Of a stretch of 44,149 nt of DNA, positions 23,910 to 32,733 are shown in pieces. Source of the DNA: Rhodocyclaceae bacterium UBA2271 (GTDB lineage Bacteria > Pseudomonadota > Gammaproteobacteria > Burkholderiales > Rhodocyclaceae). The notes below the pieces were generated by a model. The model was not told the origin of the DNA. It saw only the letters and a program-made list of their open reading frames with translations, and searched no databases. How positions within the stretch are numbered: the first letter of the stretch is position 1; each line of letters starts with the position of its first letter. A program made the translations under genes and the position numbers. Location of the stretch: the NCBI GenBank assembly GCA_002347405.1, contig DDXB01000020.1, forward strand, positions 1 to 44,149, in the 5' to 3' direction.

Positions 23910-26900
23910 TCAGGGTGTTGTATCGCCCTTATTCAAGAGGCGAGTGAATTCGTCCGCAGGCAGCGGGTGGCTGAAGAGAAAGCCCTGATACGCATTGCAA
24001 CCACACTGTGCCAGGAAATCCCGCTGGGCTTCGGTTTCCACGCCTTCAGCCATGACATTCAGGCGCAGGCCGCGCGCCATGCCGATGATGGCGGTGGCAA
24101 TCTCATTGTCATCGCTGTCATGGGGAATGTCGCGGACAAACCCCCGGTCGATCTTGAGCTCGTCGATGGGGAAGCGTTTCAGATAGGCCAACGATGAGTA
24201 TCCGGTGCCGAAATCGTCGATCGACAGGCGCAAGCCCAGATCTTTCAGACCCTGCAATAGTGCTACCGCCTCATCACCGCGGCCCATGATCATGCTCTCG
24301 GTGAGTTCCAGCTTGAGCGCTGCGGCGGGCAACCCGGTTTCCGCCAGGATGGCCGCGACCCTGGCAACAATATCGGTCTGCCGCAGCTGGCGTGCGGATA
24401 AATTCACCGCCATCGACAGCTGCGACATGCCGGCCTCAATCCAGGCCTTCGCCTGGGTACAGGCTTGACGCAATACCCATTCGCCCAAGGGCACGATCAG
24501 GCCGGTTTCTTCCGCCAGCGGGATGAAACGGTCCGGAGGAACCAGGCCTTGTTGCGGATTGTTCCAGCGCACCAACGCCTCGCAGCCGATCAGGGCGCCG
24601 CTGCGGATGTCGACTTGTGGCTGGTAGTGCAGCAGGAATTCTCCCTGGGTCAGGGCGACGCGCAGGCGCGCTTCCAGATCCAGCCTTTCATTGGCGATCC
24701 GGGTCAGTGCTGGCGTATAGAAGCTGTAGGTATTCCGGCCAGCCTCCTTGGCCTGATAGACGGCGACATCGGCGTGCTGAATCAATTCGGTGCAGGTTGT
24801 GCCGTCGTCCGGAAACAGGCTGATGCCAATGCTGGCGCCCACATACACTTCGTGGCCGCTGGGCAGACTGAACGCTTCATCGAGCAATCCGATCAAATTC
24901 TTGGCGATGCCCGCCGCATCTTCGGGGCGTTGCAGGTTTTCCAGGATCAGCAGGAACTCGTCACCACCCAGCCGGCCCAGGGTGTCCTCGCTGCGTAATC
25001 CCTTCTGCAGGCGCTCGGCCAGGGCCTCCAGCAATTCGTCGCCGATCGGATGTCCCAGGCTGTCGTTGATGTTCTTGAAGCGATCCAGGTCGACATAGAG
25101 AACCGCCAGGCGCTGTTTCTGCCGCCCGGCGGTGTCGAGCGCGTGCCCCAGTCGTGATTGCAGCAGCAACCGGTTGGGCAGGGTGGTTAGCGGATCATAA
25201 TGTGCCAGATGTTCGAGCCGGGCTTCCGAATCCTTGATCTGGCTGAGGTCGGTCATTACGCCGACGTAGTTGCTGGGCTGCCCGTTGTTGTCGAGTACGG
25301 TACTGATGGTGAGCAGTTGCGGAAAGATCTCGCCGTTCTTGCGGCGGTTCCAGATCTCGCCCTGCCAATGACCCGTTTCCTCGATGCTGTTCCACATGGC
25401 CCGGTAAAAAGACTGATCTTCGCGGCCGGACTTGAACATGCTGGGATTGCGCCCGAGCGCCTCGGTTTCAGGGTAGCCGGTGATGGCGGTGAAGGCGCGA
25501 TTGACCGAGACGATGCAAGGTTGCAGGTCGGTGACCACCACGCCCTCGCTGGTACTTGTCAATACCGCGGCGGCCTGGCGCAGGGTGGCTTCGGTGCGGC
25601 TGCGTTCGACGGCCAGGCCGGCGATACGGGCGAACTCGCCGATCAGGTCGAGTTCGGCCTGCACCGGGGTGCGTGGCTGGCGGTAATGGATGTTGAAGAT
25701 GCCCAGGACCTCTCCCACCTTGTCCTTGAACGGGATCGACCAGCAGGCGCGCAGGTCGGCGCGGTTGGCCAGCTCGACGAAGGAAACGCAATACGGATGA
25801 ACGCGGATATCCTCGACGATGACCGGTTCCCCGGTTGCGGCGGCGGTACCGCAGGCGCCACTGCCGAACTGGGGTTCCAGACCCTCCAGCGCATCGTTGA
25901 AGAATTTGGGCAGGCTGGGCGCGGCGCCGGTATGCAGATTGCCGTCGCGGCTGTCGCGCACCTGGATGGAAACCCGCATGTCCGGGTGCATGGCTTCCAG
26001 ACGCTGGGCGATTTCCCCCAGAATCATCGACAGTGGCCTGTCGCTGGCCAGGCCATCGAGCATGGCGATGCGGGTTTCACGCAATTGTTCGGCCAGTTTG
26101 AGATCGGAAACGTCGCGCCAGGCGCCGAGTACTTCGCCGTTATCCGTCAAGCGCAGTTCGTCATGAATCCAGCGGGTTCGCCCCAGGCCATCGAGGAAGC
26201 GATATTCGCGGGTAATCTGGCCCATCCGGCCCAGTTCGCTGAAACGCGCCAAAGTTGCGTCGCGGTCTTCGGGGTGCAGGTGGCTTGACCACCATCCCGG
26301 TTGCAGCGCCTGCTCCTCCGTGTAGTCCAGCAGCCGCTGGATGTTGCTGCTGACCCAAATGGACTTGGCGACGCCCTGATCGAGACGCAGAACGTAAAAA
26401 ATTACCGGGCTGGTGGCCAGTACATGGGCCAGTCGGGCAGACGTTGTTTGCAGGCGGACACGCTCGCGCGTCAATTCTGTCTGGTGCAATACTTTTTCCA
26501 GGGTGGCGGGTAATTCGTGCAGGTAGCCGGGATGCTTGGTGATGTAATCGTCCACCCCCAGGTGGAGCGCATTCGCGGCCACCGCTTCGCTGCCCTGACC
26601 GGAAACAATGACAATCGGGATATCGAGGTTCCGCTCGGTGCGCAGCGTCTTGACAATCTCAAGGGCATCCAGTCCGGGCAGGCGATAGTCCAGCAGTAGT
26701 ACATCGTAATCTGCCGGTGTTGCACCATTATCGGGAAGGCGGAGCAGCACCTGCGTGGCGTCCGGCACCACGGTGGTATGGATGTGGGGCGCGAAGCGGG
26801 CCAGATGACGCCGGGTCAGGTCGATATCGGCGGCATTGTGCTCGGCATACAGCACACGCAAGGGATGGGAACGCCGGGTTTGCGTTTCCTTAAATCGCTT

Positions 26901-27266
26901 GCAGGCATCGCGCAAGGTGGCGGGCAGCCGTTTCAGTGAATCGGCGCTCTTGGTCAGGTAATCATCCGCGCCAGCCTGGAGCGCGGCAATCGCTGCGTGC
27001 TGGTCGCCCGAACCGGTGAGCATGACCACCGCGATGGGCAGGGATTGTTGCCGTATCCGGTTCAGCAGATCGAATCCCGAGCCGTCCGGCAGTCGCAGGT
27101 CCACCAGGGCCGCATCGAGGTGCCCGGGTTGTTGCAGGCAGGCAAGCGCCTCGGCCAGCGTGGCTGCCTGGACCAATTCGATATCAGCCGCCTGGCTCGA
27201 AATGAGATAGCGGGTCAGGTCGGCATCGACCGGACTGTCTTCGACATGCAGGATGCGCAGGGTCAT
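23910..27266 (-). CDS. REC-REC-PAS-GAF-PAS-GGDEF-EAL signalling protein
   Basis: This 1118-residue cytoplasmic c-di-GMP enzyme has two receiver domains (about residues 1-125 and 135-260) with phospho-acceptor contexts VDLRLPDG and LDYRLPGL. PAS (about 285-400), GAF (about 410-560) and a second PAS (about 565-690) follow. The GGDEF domain has intact G-G-D-E-F near residue 767 and an upstream R-S-E-D inhibitory-site motif. The EAL domain has E-A-L near residue 896 and DFGTGYSSLAYLKRFPIDEL. Both halves look competent, so it may make and degrade c-di-GMP. It lies 7 bases after the single-domain regulator gene and completes a three-gene signalling operon. The histidine kinase probably feeds one or both receivers (inference). 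Confidence 0.9.
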   Translation of the reverse strand: MTLRILHVEDSPVDADLTRYLISSQAADIELVQAATLAEALACLQQPGHLDAALVDLRLPDGSGFDLLNRIRQQSLPIAVVMLTGSGDQHAAIAALQAGADDYLTKSADSLKRLPATLRDACKRFKETQTRRSHPLRVLYAEHNAADIDLTRRHLARFAPHIHTTVVPDATQVLLRLPDNGATPADYDVLLLDYRLPGLDALEIVKTLRTERNLDIPIVIVSGQGSEAVAANALHLGVDDYITKHPGYLHELPATLEKVLHQTELTRERVRLQTTSARLAHVLATSPVIFYVLRLDQGVAKSIWVSSNIQRLLDYTEEQALQPGWWSSHLHPEDRDATLARFSELGRMGQITREYRFLDGLGRTRWIHDELRLTDNGEVLGAWRDVSDLKLAEQLRETRIAMLDGLASDRPLSMILGEIAQRLEAMHPDMRVSIQVRDSRDGNLHTGAAPSLPKFFNDALEGLEPQFGSGACGTAAATGEPVIVEDIRVHPYCVSFVELANRADLRACWSIPFKDKVGEVLGIFNIHYRQPRTPVQAELDLIGEFARIAGLAVERSRTEATLRQAAAVLTSTSEGVVVTDLQPCIVSVNRAFTAITGYPETEALGRNPSMFKSGREDQSFYRAMWNSIEETGHWQGEIWNRRKNGEIFPQLLTISTVLDNNGQPSNYVGVMTDLSQIKDSEARLEHLAHYDPLTTLPNRLLLQSRLGHALDTAGRQKQRLAVLYVDLDRFKNINDSLGHPIGDELLEALAERLQKGLRSEDTLGRLGGDEFLLILENLQRPEDAAGIAKNLIGLLDEAFSLPSGHEVYVGASIGISLFPDDGTTCTELIQHADVAVYQAKEAGRNTYSFYTPALTRIANERLDLEARLRVALTQGEFLLHYQPQVDIRSGALIGCEALVRWNNPQQGLVPPDRFIPLAEETGLIVPLGEWVLRQACTQAKAWIEAGMSQLSMAVNLSARQLRQTDIVARVAAILAETGLPAAALKLELTESMIMGRGDEAVALLQGLKDLGLRLSIDDFGTGYSSLAYLKRFPIDELKIDRGFVRDIPHDSDDNEIATAIIGMARGLRLNVMAEGVETEAQRDFLAQCGCNAYQGFLFSHPLPADEFTRLLNKGDTTP

Positions 27267-27273
27267 GGATTGA

Positions 27274-27705
27274 TTATCGCGGCGGATGGTTGATCAGGCA
27301 CCAGTACAACTCGATCTGGGCCGCGACTTCGATGAATTTCTCGAAATTGACGGGCTTGACGATGTAGGAATTGGCCTGCAGGCGATACGCTTCCGTGACA
27401 TCCCGGTCTTCGTCGGATGATGTCAGCACCACCACCGGCAGGTTCCGGCTTACCGGATGTTCGCGCAGCTGGCGCAACACCTCCAGGCCATCCACTCGCG
27501 GCAGTTTCAGGTCCAGCAGAATCACCAGCGGTAAAGGCTCACCCGCTTCCCAGCGCAGAATCCAGTCCAGCGCTTCCTGGCCGTCGCGGGCTACCTGAAT
27601 CGGGTTGGCCAGGTTGCGCTGCTTGAAGGCGCGCAGGGTCAGGTCCAGGTCTACCGGACTGTCTTCTACCAGCAGGATGGGACGCGCAGTCGGGGCGACG
27701 ATCAT
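27274..27705 (-). CDS. Single-domain response regulator (Rcp1-like)
   Basis: This 143-residue receiver domain without an output domain has the acidic pocket E14-D15, phospho-acceptor Asp65 in ILLDLKLPRVDG, the T/S in VVLTSSDEDRD, and the lysine in SYIVKPVNFEKF. Length and sequence fit the Rcp1-type regulators that pair with PAS-rich or phytochrome-like kinases. Its ATG overlaps the kinase gene's TGA by four bases, so the two are translationally coupled. It probably relays phosphate from the kinase. Confidence 0.9.
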   Translation of the reverse strand: MIVAPTARPILLVEDSPVDLDLTLRAFKQRNLANPIQVARDGQEALDWILRWEAGEPLPLVILLDLKLPRVDGLEVLRQLREHPVSRNLPVVVLTSSDEDRDVTEAYRLQANSYIVKPVNFEKFIEVAAQIELYWCLINHPPR

Positions 27706-30700
27706 TTGGGCAATTCCAGATGAAAGGTGGCGCCCTGACCCGGCGTACTCTCGGCCCAGACTCGTCCTGCCATGCGTTGCATGGCCTTGTGGACGATAGC
27801 CAAGCCGATGCCGGTGCCCGGATAGTCTTCGGTGCGCTGCAGGCGTTGGAAAATTTGAAAAATGCGATTGTGAAACTGCATGTCAAAGCCGATGCCGTTA
27901 TCTTGAAACTCAAGAATAACGGATTTTTCAGTAACGCCACCGCGAATCGTGAGCGTGGGTGGCTGGCTGTCGCGGGTGAACTTGATGGCGTTGTCGATCA
28001 GGTTGCGCAGCACCAGAGCCAAACCATCCGGGTCGGCGCGAACCGTAATCCCCTCCAGTTCCACCTCGACGATCATGTCCCGGGCCACGATATCGTCCTG
28101 CCGTTCGTCAAGAATGTTGCTCAGCAGGATGGACAGGTCGATGGACTTCTTCTTGAGATTTAGTCGCTCCATGCGTGAATAGGCCAGCAGATCCTCGATG
28201 AGCTGGCTCATCTGATCAACGCCACTGCGGATGTTTTTCAGGAACAGACACCCTTCCTCGTCCAACTCGTTCCGGCACTGCTCAAGCAGCAGGCGGCTGT
28301 AGCCGTCGATGCCGCGCAGGGGAGCCTTCAGGTCGTGGGATACTGAGTAGGTGAAGGTCTCGAGTTCCTTGTTGGCCGCGGCCAGTTCCGCGGTGCGCTG
28401 TGACACCCGTTCTTCCAGTTCCATGTTGAGCAGGTGAATTTCATTCTCAATGCGCTTGCGTTCGGTGATGTCAGTGATGACGGCGACTCGCGCGGAATGG
28501 CCTTCATATTGCAGATCGTGGGAGCGTGCCTCGATGTTGATCGCGCTGCCATCCTTTTTCAGATGGTGCCATTCGCCGACATAGGCCAACCCGGCCAGTC
28601 TGGATGCCATGTCGATGAGGAGCTGTTTTTCCGCTTCCGGATACAAGTCCGGGAGTTTCAGGGCGAGGGCTTCGTCACGGCTATAACCGTAGTGGCGGAG
28701 GAAGGCATCATTGACCGCCAGCAGGCACAAACTGCCTCTCTCGTAAACTAGCATCGGAGCCGGGCTCTGCTCGAACAATAAGCGGTAACGTGCTTCGCTC
28801 GCCGTCAGCGCTCTGCGGTCGTGGTACTCGCGGGTAATGTCGCGCACCACCGCGATTATCTGTTCGCTATCGGGCAAACGGGTCAGCCGGGCTTCGAAAT
28901 GGTGCTCACTATCGGCCATGATCAGGTCGTATTCGTAGGTGACCAGCCCACCCTGCCTGCCGATTTCATCCATCTTGCGCTGGAACTGGTTGCCGTGCCC
29001 GGCGGGCAGCGCATCCTGCATGCGCTTGCCGAGAAAAGCCTCTGGCGGCACATACAGCTTGCCGGAATGCTGGGCGCGATAATCGCGGATGGTGCCGTCC
29101 GGATCCATCAGGAAGAAGATGTCGGGCAGGGCTTCGAATACCGAATCCAGCACGATATCCCCCTGTCGGGCCTTGTTCTCCGCTTCCTTGCGTGCCGTGA
29201 TGTCCTCGGAAAATATGACGATGCCACCTACGGCGTGATCGGCCGCATACCAGGGAAGTACCTCCCAGTGCAGCCATTGGATGCTGCCATCATCACGGAC
29301 AAGGCGGTCTGCTTCGGCTCGCACCACTTCGCCCGCGAGGCCGCGGCGATGCACATCTTTCCAGTTGTCGGAAATCCCCGGGAAGACCTCGTAATGCGAT
29401 CTGCCAAGAATTTCATTGCCGTCCAGTCGATAATCCGTCAGCCAGCGGCGGCTGACCACCAGATAGCGCATCTGGCCGTCGAACATGGCGAGTGCGGCTG
29501 GCGCATGTTCGATGAACAAGCGCAGTCGGGTTTCACTTTCCAGCAAGGCTGCTTCAGCTCGCTTGCGATCACTGATGTCGCGGGAGATGCCGAAAATGCC
29601 GCGCACTTCGCCGTCGATGATGAGCGGTCCCTTGGTGGTCAGATGGCTGTATGTGGCCGTGGGAGTGATCACCGGTTCTTCGTAAGTACGGGTTACCGCC
29701 GACGCCATGATGAGTCGATCGTCGGCGCGGAAGCGCGCGGCAAGGTCCGCCGGGAACAGGGCTTGATCGTCAGCGCCCAGAATTTCTTTTTTCGGTCGGT
29801 CAAGCAGAGAGGCCAAGGCTGCGTTGGCGACAATGTAATGCCCGGTCAGATCCTTGACGAAGATCGCGTCCGTACTGCCCTCCACCAAGGCATTCAAGGT
29901 GGAATGCAGTTGCTTCAGTTCTTGTTCCTGCTTCTTGCGCTCCGTGATATCGCGGGCGATTCCCAGCACGCCCAGCAGGCGGCCTTTTTCATCGCGTACC
30001 GACGTCTTGATTGTTTCGAGTAGTTCGCGGTGACCATCGCTGGCGAAGGTGGCCCATTCCTCGCTGGTCCTGGGTTCGCCGGTCGCGATGACAGAACGGT
30101 CGGTTTCGACCATGGGATCCGCCAGTACAGCAGGAACGAAATCATGATCGGTCTTGCCCTTTATGTTTGCCTCGAGAGCACCCATGAGGCGTTCAAAGCG
30201 CGGGTTGCAGGTCAAGTAGGCTCCGCGGGAATCTTTCATCCAAATCAGGTCAGGGATAGTGTTGAGCAGTGCTTGCTGCAGGGCGTGTTGCCGGGTCAGG
30301 AGTTGTGCATCGCGCGTCAGTCGAAATACCATGATCCCGGCAGCCAATGCCGCCAGCAGGCCCATGAGACGAATCAGGTTGACGCTTGTGCCCGCCCCTC
30401 CCCATCCCTCAATGGGCATGGCGGCGATCTGCCACGAGCCACCGGGCAATGGCACATCGGTAATTACTGCCTGATCGCCAAAAAGATTATCCTCACCGAA
30501 GAACACCGGGCCGCGCGCGCCGGTGCCGTCGGTGCCGCGCAGGGCGAGGCGCAGACCGAGGTCGGGATCGTGCAAACCGGCTGCCTGGTAGAGTGTTTCC
30601 GCGTCGATCACGGCCGAAACCAGCCCCCAGAAGCGCTTTTCAGCACCTGGCTCGCTGGGCGCCAGGAAAACCGGCTCCCGCACGATGATTGCAATGCCGC

Positions 30701-31184
30701 CCTGTTGCAAAGTCAACGGCCCGGCGATGACCGGATTGCCACTGTCACGCGCACGCCGGGCGCTTTCCGATTGAGTGGGATGGGTGCGGAAATCAAGGCC
30801 GATGGCGGCCTCGTTGCCTGGTAATGGATACATCAGGGAAATCACCATATTCGGTGCGGCCGCTATATTGCGCAGGGCATGGCGTTCGTCCACCAGGCCC
30901 TGGGCAATAGCAGCGAATCTGGTCTGGCCCATGTCCGGTTGGGTTTCGATGACTGCGGTCAGGCCGTGTACCAGAAACAGGTTGGCGTTGATTGCCCCCT
31001 CAAGACGAGCACGCAGGGCGGCGATACGATTGAGCACGTCGTTTTTATTCTGCTCGAGTTCGCTCTTGTGAGCGAAATGTTCGACGACCTGTTCTGTGCC
31101 AAACACCAGCAGTACGGCCAGCAGGGCAAGCAGCCAGGCGCGTGCCTTATGGCCGGTGGAGCTGTATTCGATGGCTGACATCAT
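27702..31184 (-). CDS. CHASE-domain, multi-PAS sensor histidine kinase
   Basis: This is a 1160-residue membrane kinase. A transmembrane helix (about 13-33), a periplasmic CHASE domain (about 60-260, with IGLDFRTHPTQSESARRARD), a second helix (about 275-293) and five PAS-type domains (about 300-860) come first. HisKA follows with the phospho-acceptor His950 in VSHDLKAPLRGIDGYSRLL. An HATPase domain ends it, with N-box LIDNAIKFTRD and G-boxes DNGIGFD and PGTGIGLAI. CHASE domains bind small extracellular ligands; the ligand here is unknown. The H-box type (SHDLKAPLRG) is shared with phytochrome-like kinases. It heads the operon whose other products are a receiver and a GGDEF-EAL protein. Confidence 0.92.
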   Translation of the reverse strand: MMSAIEYSSTGHKARAWLLALLAVLLVFGTEQVVEHFAHKSELEQNKNDVLNRIAALRARLEGAINANLFLVHGLTAVIETQPDMGQTRFAAIAQGLVDERHALRNIAAAPNMVISLMYPLPGNEAAIGLDFRTHPTQSESARRARDSGNPVIAGPLTLQQGGIAIIVREPVFLAPSEPGAEKRFWGLVSAVIDAETLYQAAGLHDPDLGLRLALRGTDGTGARGPVFFGEDNLFGDQAVITDVPLPGGSWQIAAMPIEGWGGAGTSVNLIRLMGLLAALAAGIMVFRLTRDAQLLTRQHALQQALLNTIPDLIWMKDSRGAYLTCNPRFERLMGALEANIKGKTDHDFVPAVLADPMVETDRSVIATGEPRTSEEWATFASDGHRELLETIKTSVRDEKGRLLGVLGIARDITERKKQEQELKQLHSTLNALVEGSTDAIFVKDLTGHYIVANAALASLLDRPKKEILGADDQALFPADLAARFRADDRLIMASAVTRTYEEPVITPTATYSHLTTKGPLIIDGEVRGIFGISRDISDRKRAEAALLESETRLRLFIEHAPAALAMFDGQMRYLVVSRRWLTDYRLDGNEILGRSHYEVFPGISDNWKDVHRRGLAGEVVRAEADRLVRDDGSIQWLHWEVLPWYAADHAVGGIVIFSEDITARKEAENKARQGDIVLDSVFEALPDIFFLMDPDGTIRDYRAQHSGKLYVPPEAFLGKRMQDALPAGHGNQFQRKMDEIGRQGGLVTYEYDLIMADSEHHFEARLTRLPDSEQIIAVVRDITREYHDRRALTASEARYRLLFEQSPAPMLVYERGSLCLLAVNDAFLRHYGYSRDEALALKLPDLYPEAEKQLLIDMASRLAGLAYVGEWHHLKKDGSAINIEARSHDLQYEGHSARVAVITDITERKRIENEIHLLNMELEERVSQRTAELAAANKELETFTYSVSHDLKAPLRGIDGYSRLLLEQCRNELDEEGCLFLKNIRSGVDQMSQLIEDLLAYSRMERLNLKKKSIDLSILLSNILDERQDDIVARDMIVEVELEGITVRADPDGLALVLRNLIDNAIKFTRDSQPPTLTIRGGVTEKSVILEFQDNGIGFDMQFHNRIFQIFQRLQRTEDYPGTGIGLAIVHKAMQRMAGRVWAESTPGQGATFHLELPK

Positions 31185-31213
31185 CCACGCGGAATGTGCC
31201 GCGCCTGCCCTGG

Positions 31214-31241
31214 AATATAGTGCGCCGGAGATGGCGCACTA
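31214..31241 (-). promoter_or_regulatory. Inverted repeat and possible promoter of the sensor kinase operon
   Basis: TAGTGCGCC (31218-31226) and GGCGCACTA (31233-31241) are a perfect 9-bp inverted repeat with a 6-base centre. It lies about 34 bases before the kinase start. On the minus strand the repeat runs into TATATT (31219-31214), a plausible -10 box with no good -35. This suggests an operator for an activator or repressor. The remainder of the 323-base gap 31185-31507 shows no gene or other structure I can support. Confidence 0.45.
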
Positions 31242-31507
31242 CGCCTATGACATACCGGGGAGTGGTTCGGCGCCAGTTCCATGCTTGGTCCTGGTGACAA
31301 GACTAGTGTTTCATCATCACCCAGAATAGTCAGCAAGGCGTCCTCCTGCAGTAGACAGTGTCGTTTTGTCGGGAATACCGATTGCATCATGCACGTTTGG
31401 AAATGCGTGATCAAGTGAATCCTTGACAGGCCAAATTACCTGCCGCGGTCTGATTGTTCCGGCTGCAAGACCTCTACAATCATCTGGCAATCGGCATGAT
31501 GGCAGTC

Positions 31508-32431
31508 CTACACGAAAGTACCCTGCCGAACCGGTTCGCTGCTTGTTGCACTGTTGTTCAGCAGGTGATCCAGGAACGCCTCGGCGACCGCCGACAGGTG
31601 CTTGCCCTTCGGGTAGGCGACATACCATTTCCGCATCAGCGGGAATCCGGCGACATCCAGTGGCTGCAGCAGTCCGCTGGCGCCTTCCAGTGCGATGGCG
31701 TGGGAGGACAGCACCGATACACCCAGCCCGCCGGCGATTGCCTGCTTGATCGCCTCGTTACTTCCGAGTTCCATGCGTACCTTGAGTTTGAGGCCCTGCT
31801 CGGCAAAATGGCGCTCGGTCGCCAGACGGGTCCCCGAACCTTTTTCCCGCAGGACGAAAGGTTCCTCGGCTACGCGCGCCAGCGGAATAGAGCGGCTGGC
31901 GGCGAGTGGGTGGTCGTTCCGGGCCAGTACGACGAGCGGGTTATCGGCGATCGGGGTGGCTGTGATGTCCATGCTTTCTGGCGGAGTGCCGAGAATGGTC
32001 AGGTCGTCTTCGTTATCCGCCAGCCGCGCAAGCAGTTTTTCTCGATTGCTGACGGTCAGTGCTGCCTCGATGCCGGGATAAAGGGCACAGAACTCGCCCA
32101 GCAGGCGCGGTATCAGATATTTCGCCGTGGTGACGATGGCGATGCGCAGGCGTCCCCGTTTCAGGCCCTGCATGTCGGCCAGGCGCATTTCCATGCGCTC
32201 CAGCCCGGCCAGCGTTTCCCGGCAGGTTGCGAGTACTTCCTGTCCAGCCGGTGTGAGGTGCATCCGCTTGCCAATTCGCTCCAGCAATGGCAGGCCGATC
32301 GAGTCTTCCAGCTGCTTGACCTGCGTGAACACCGCTGGCTGGGTGAGATGCATCTCTTCGGCAGCGCGCGTGTAACTCAGGTGGCGTGCTACCGACTCGA
32401 AAATGCTGATCTGTCTCAGGCTTAGTCTCAT
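31508..32431 (-). CDS. cbbR: CbbR, LysR-type regulator of the CO2-fixation operon
   Basis: This 307-residue LysR-family protein has an N-terminal winged helix-turn-helix (LRQISIFESVARHLSYTRAA, HLTQPAVFTQVKQLEDSIGL) and a periplasmic-binding-protein-like effector domain (from about residue 90). The sequence is typical of CbbR. It is transcribed divergently from cbbL across 302 bases, the classic arrangement. CbbR activates cbb genes in response to metabolites such as RuBP, phosphoenolpyruvate or NADPH, depending on species; which one applies here is not visible. Confidence 0.93.
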   Translation of the reverse strand: MRLSLRQISIFESVARHLSYTRAAEEMHLTQPAVFTQVKQLEDSIGLPLLERIGKRMHLTPAGQEVLATCRETLAGLERMEMRLADMQGLKRGRLRIAIVTTAKYLIPRLLGEFCALYPGIEAALTVSNREKLLARLADNEDDLTILGTPPESMDITATPIADNPLVVLARNDHPLAASRSIPLARVAEEPFVLREKGSGTRLATERHFAEQGLKLKVRMELGSNEAIKQAIAGGLGVSVLSSHAIALEGASGLLQPLDVAGFPLMRKWYVAYPKGKHLSAVAEAFLDHLLNNSATSSEPVRQGTFV

Positions 32432-32559
32432 AAGGATGGGTGATGTGTATGACTAAAAATTATTCATTTTTATTAAGTATCAGGGATGGCCATACTTCCG
32501 TCAACCACATGGTTTGGCAAGGGTGGTGGGGAGGCAGAGGATCATGAGTTGATGCTTAA

Positions 32560-32603
32560 GTATTTACCGTAGTAAATACACCAAATTGAAAACATTAAGT
32601 TTT
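32560..32603. promoter_or_regulatory. Candidate CbbR operator upstream of cbbL
   Basis: GTATTTAC-CGTA-GTAAATAC (32560-32579) is a perfect 8-bp inverted repeat. It fits the LysR T-N11-A pattern. A second symmetric site, AAAAC-ATTAA-GTTTT (32589-32603), lies 9 bases further. Measured from the likely cbbL transcription start near 32635, they lie around -65 and -40. That is where CbbR recognition and activation sites are normally found. Confidence 0.6.
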
Positions 32604-32622
32604 GTTTATTGATGAGTCTTCC

Positions 32623-32628
32623 TAGAAT
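32623..32628 (+). promoter_or_regulatory. cbbL: Possible -10 box of the cbbL promoter
   Basis: TAGAAT stands 20 bases after the second operator half. The matching -35 region (TTTGTT or GTTTTG) is poor, as expected for an activator-dependent promoter. The assignment is by eye only. Confidence 0.4.
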
Positions 32629-32665
32629 CGACCTCGAGCAATACGACATCGGCTTGCGTACAAAT

Positions 32666-32682
32666 GGTGCGGATTTCGCACC
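32666..32682 (+). promoter_or_regulatory. cbbL leader hairpin
   Basis: GGTGCG-GATTT-CGCACC forms a 6-bp stem in the untranslated leader, about 50 bases before the cbbL start. It could stabilise the abundant RubisCO mRNA. There is no sign of a riboswitch. Confidence 0.35.
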
Positions 32683-32733
32683 GACCCGCCAGCCAATCCA
32701 CATGACAGTCATTCGTACAAGGAGTTGGTAAAT

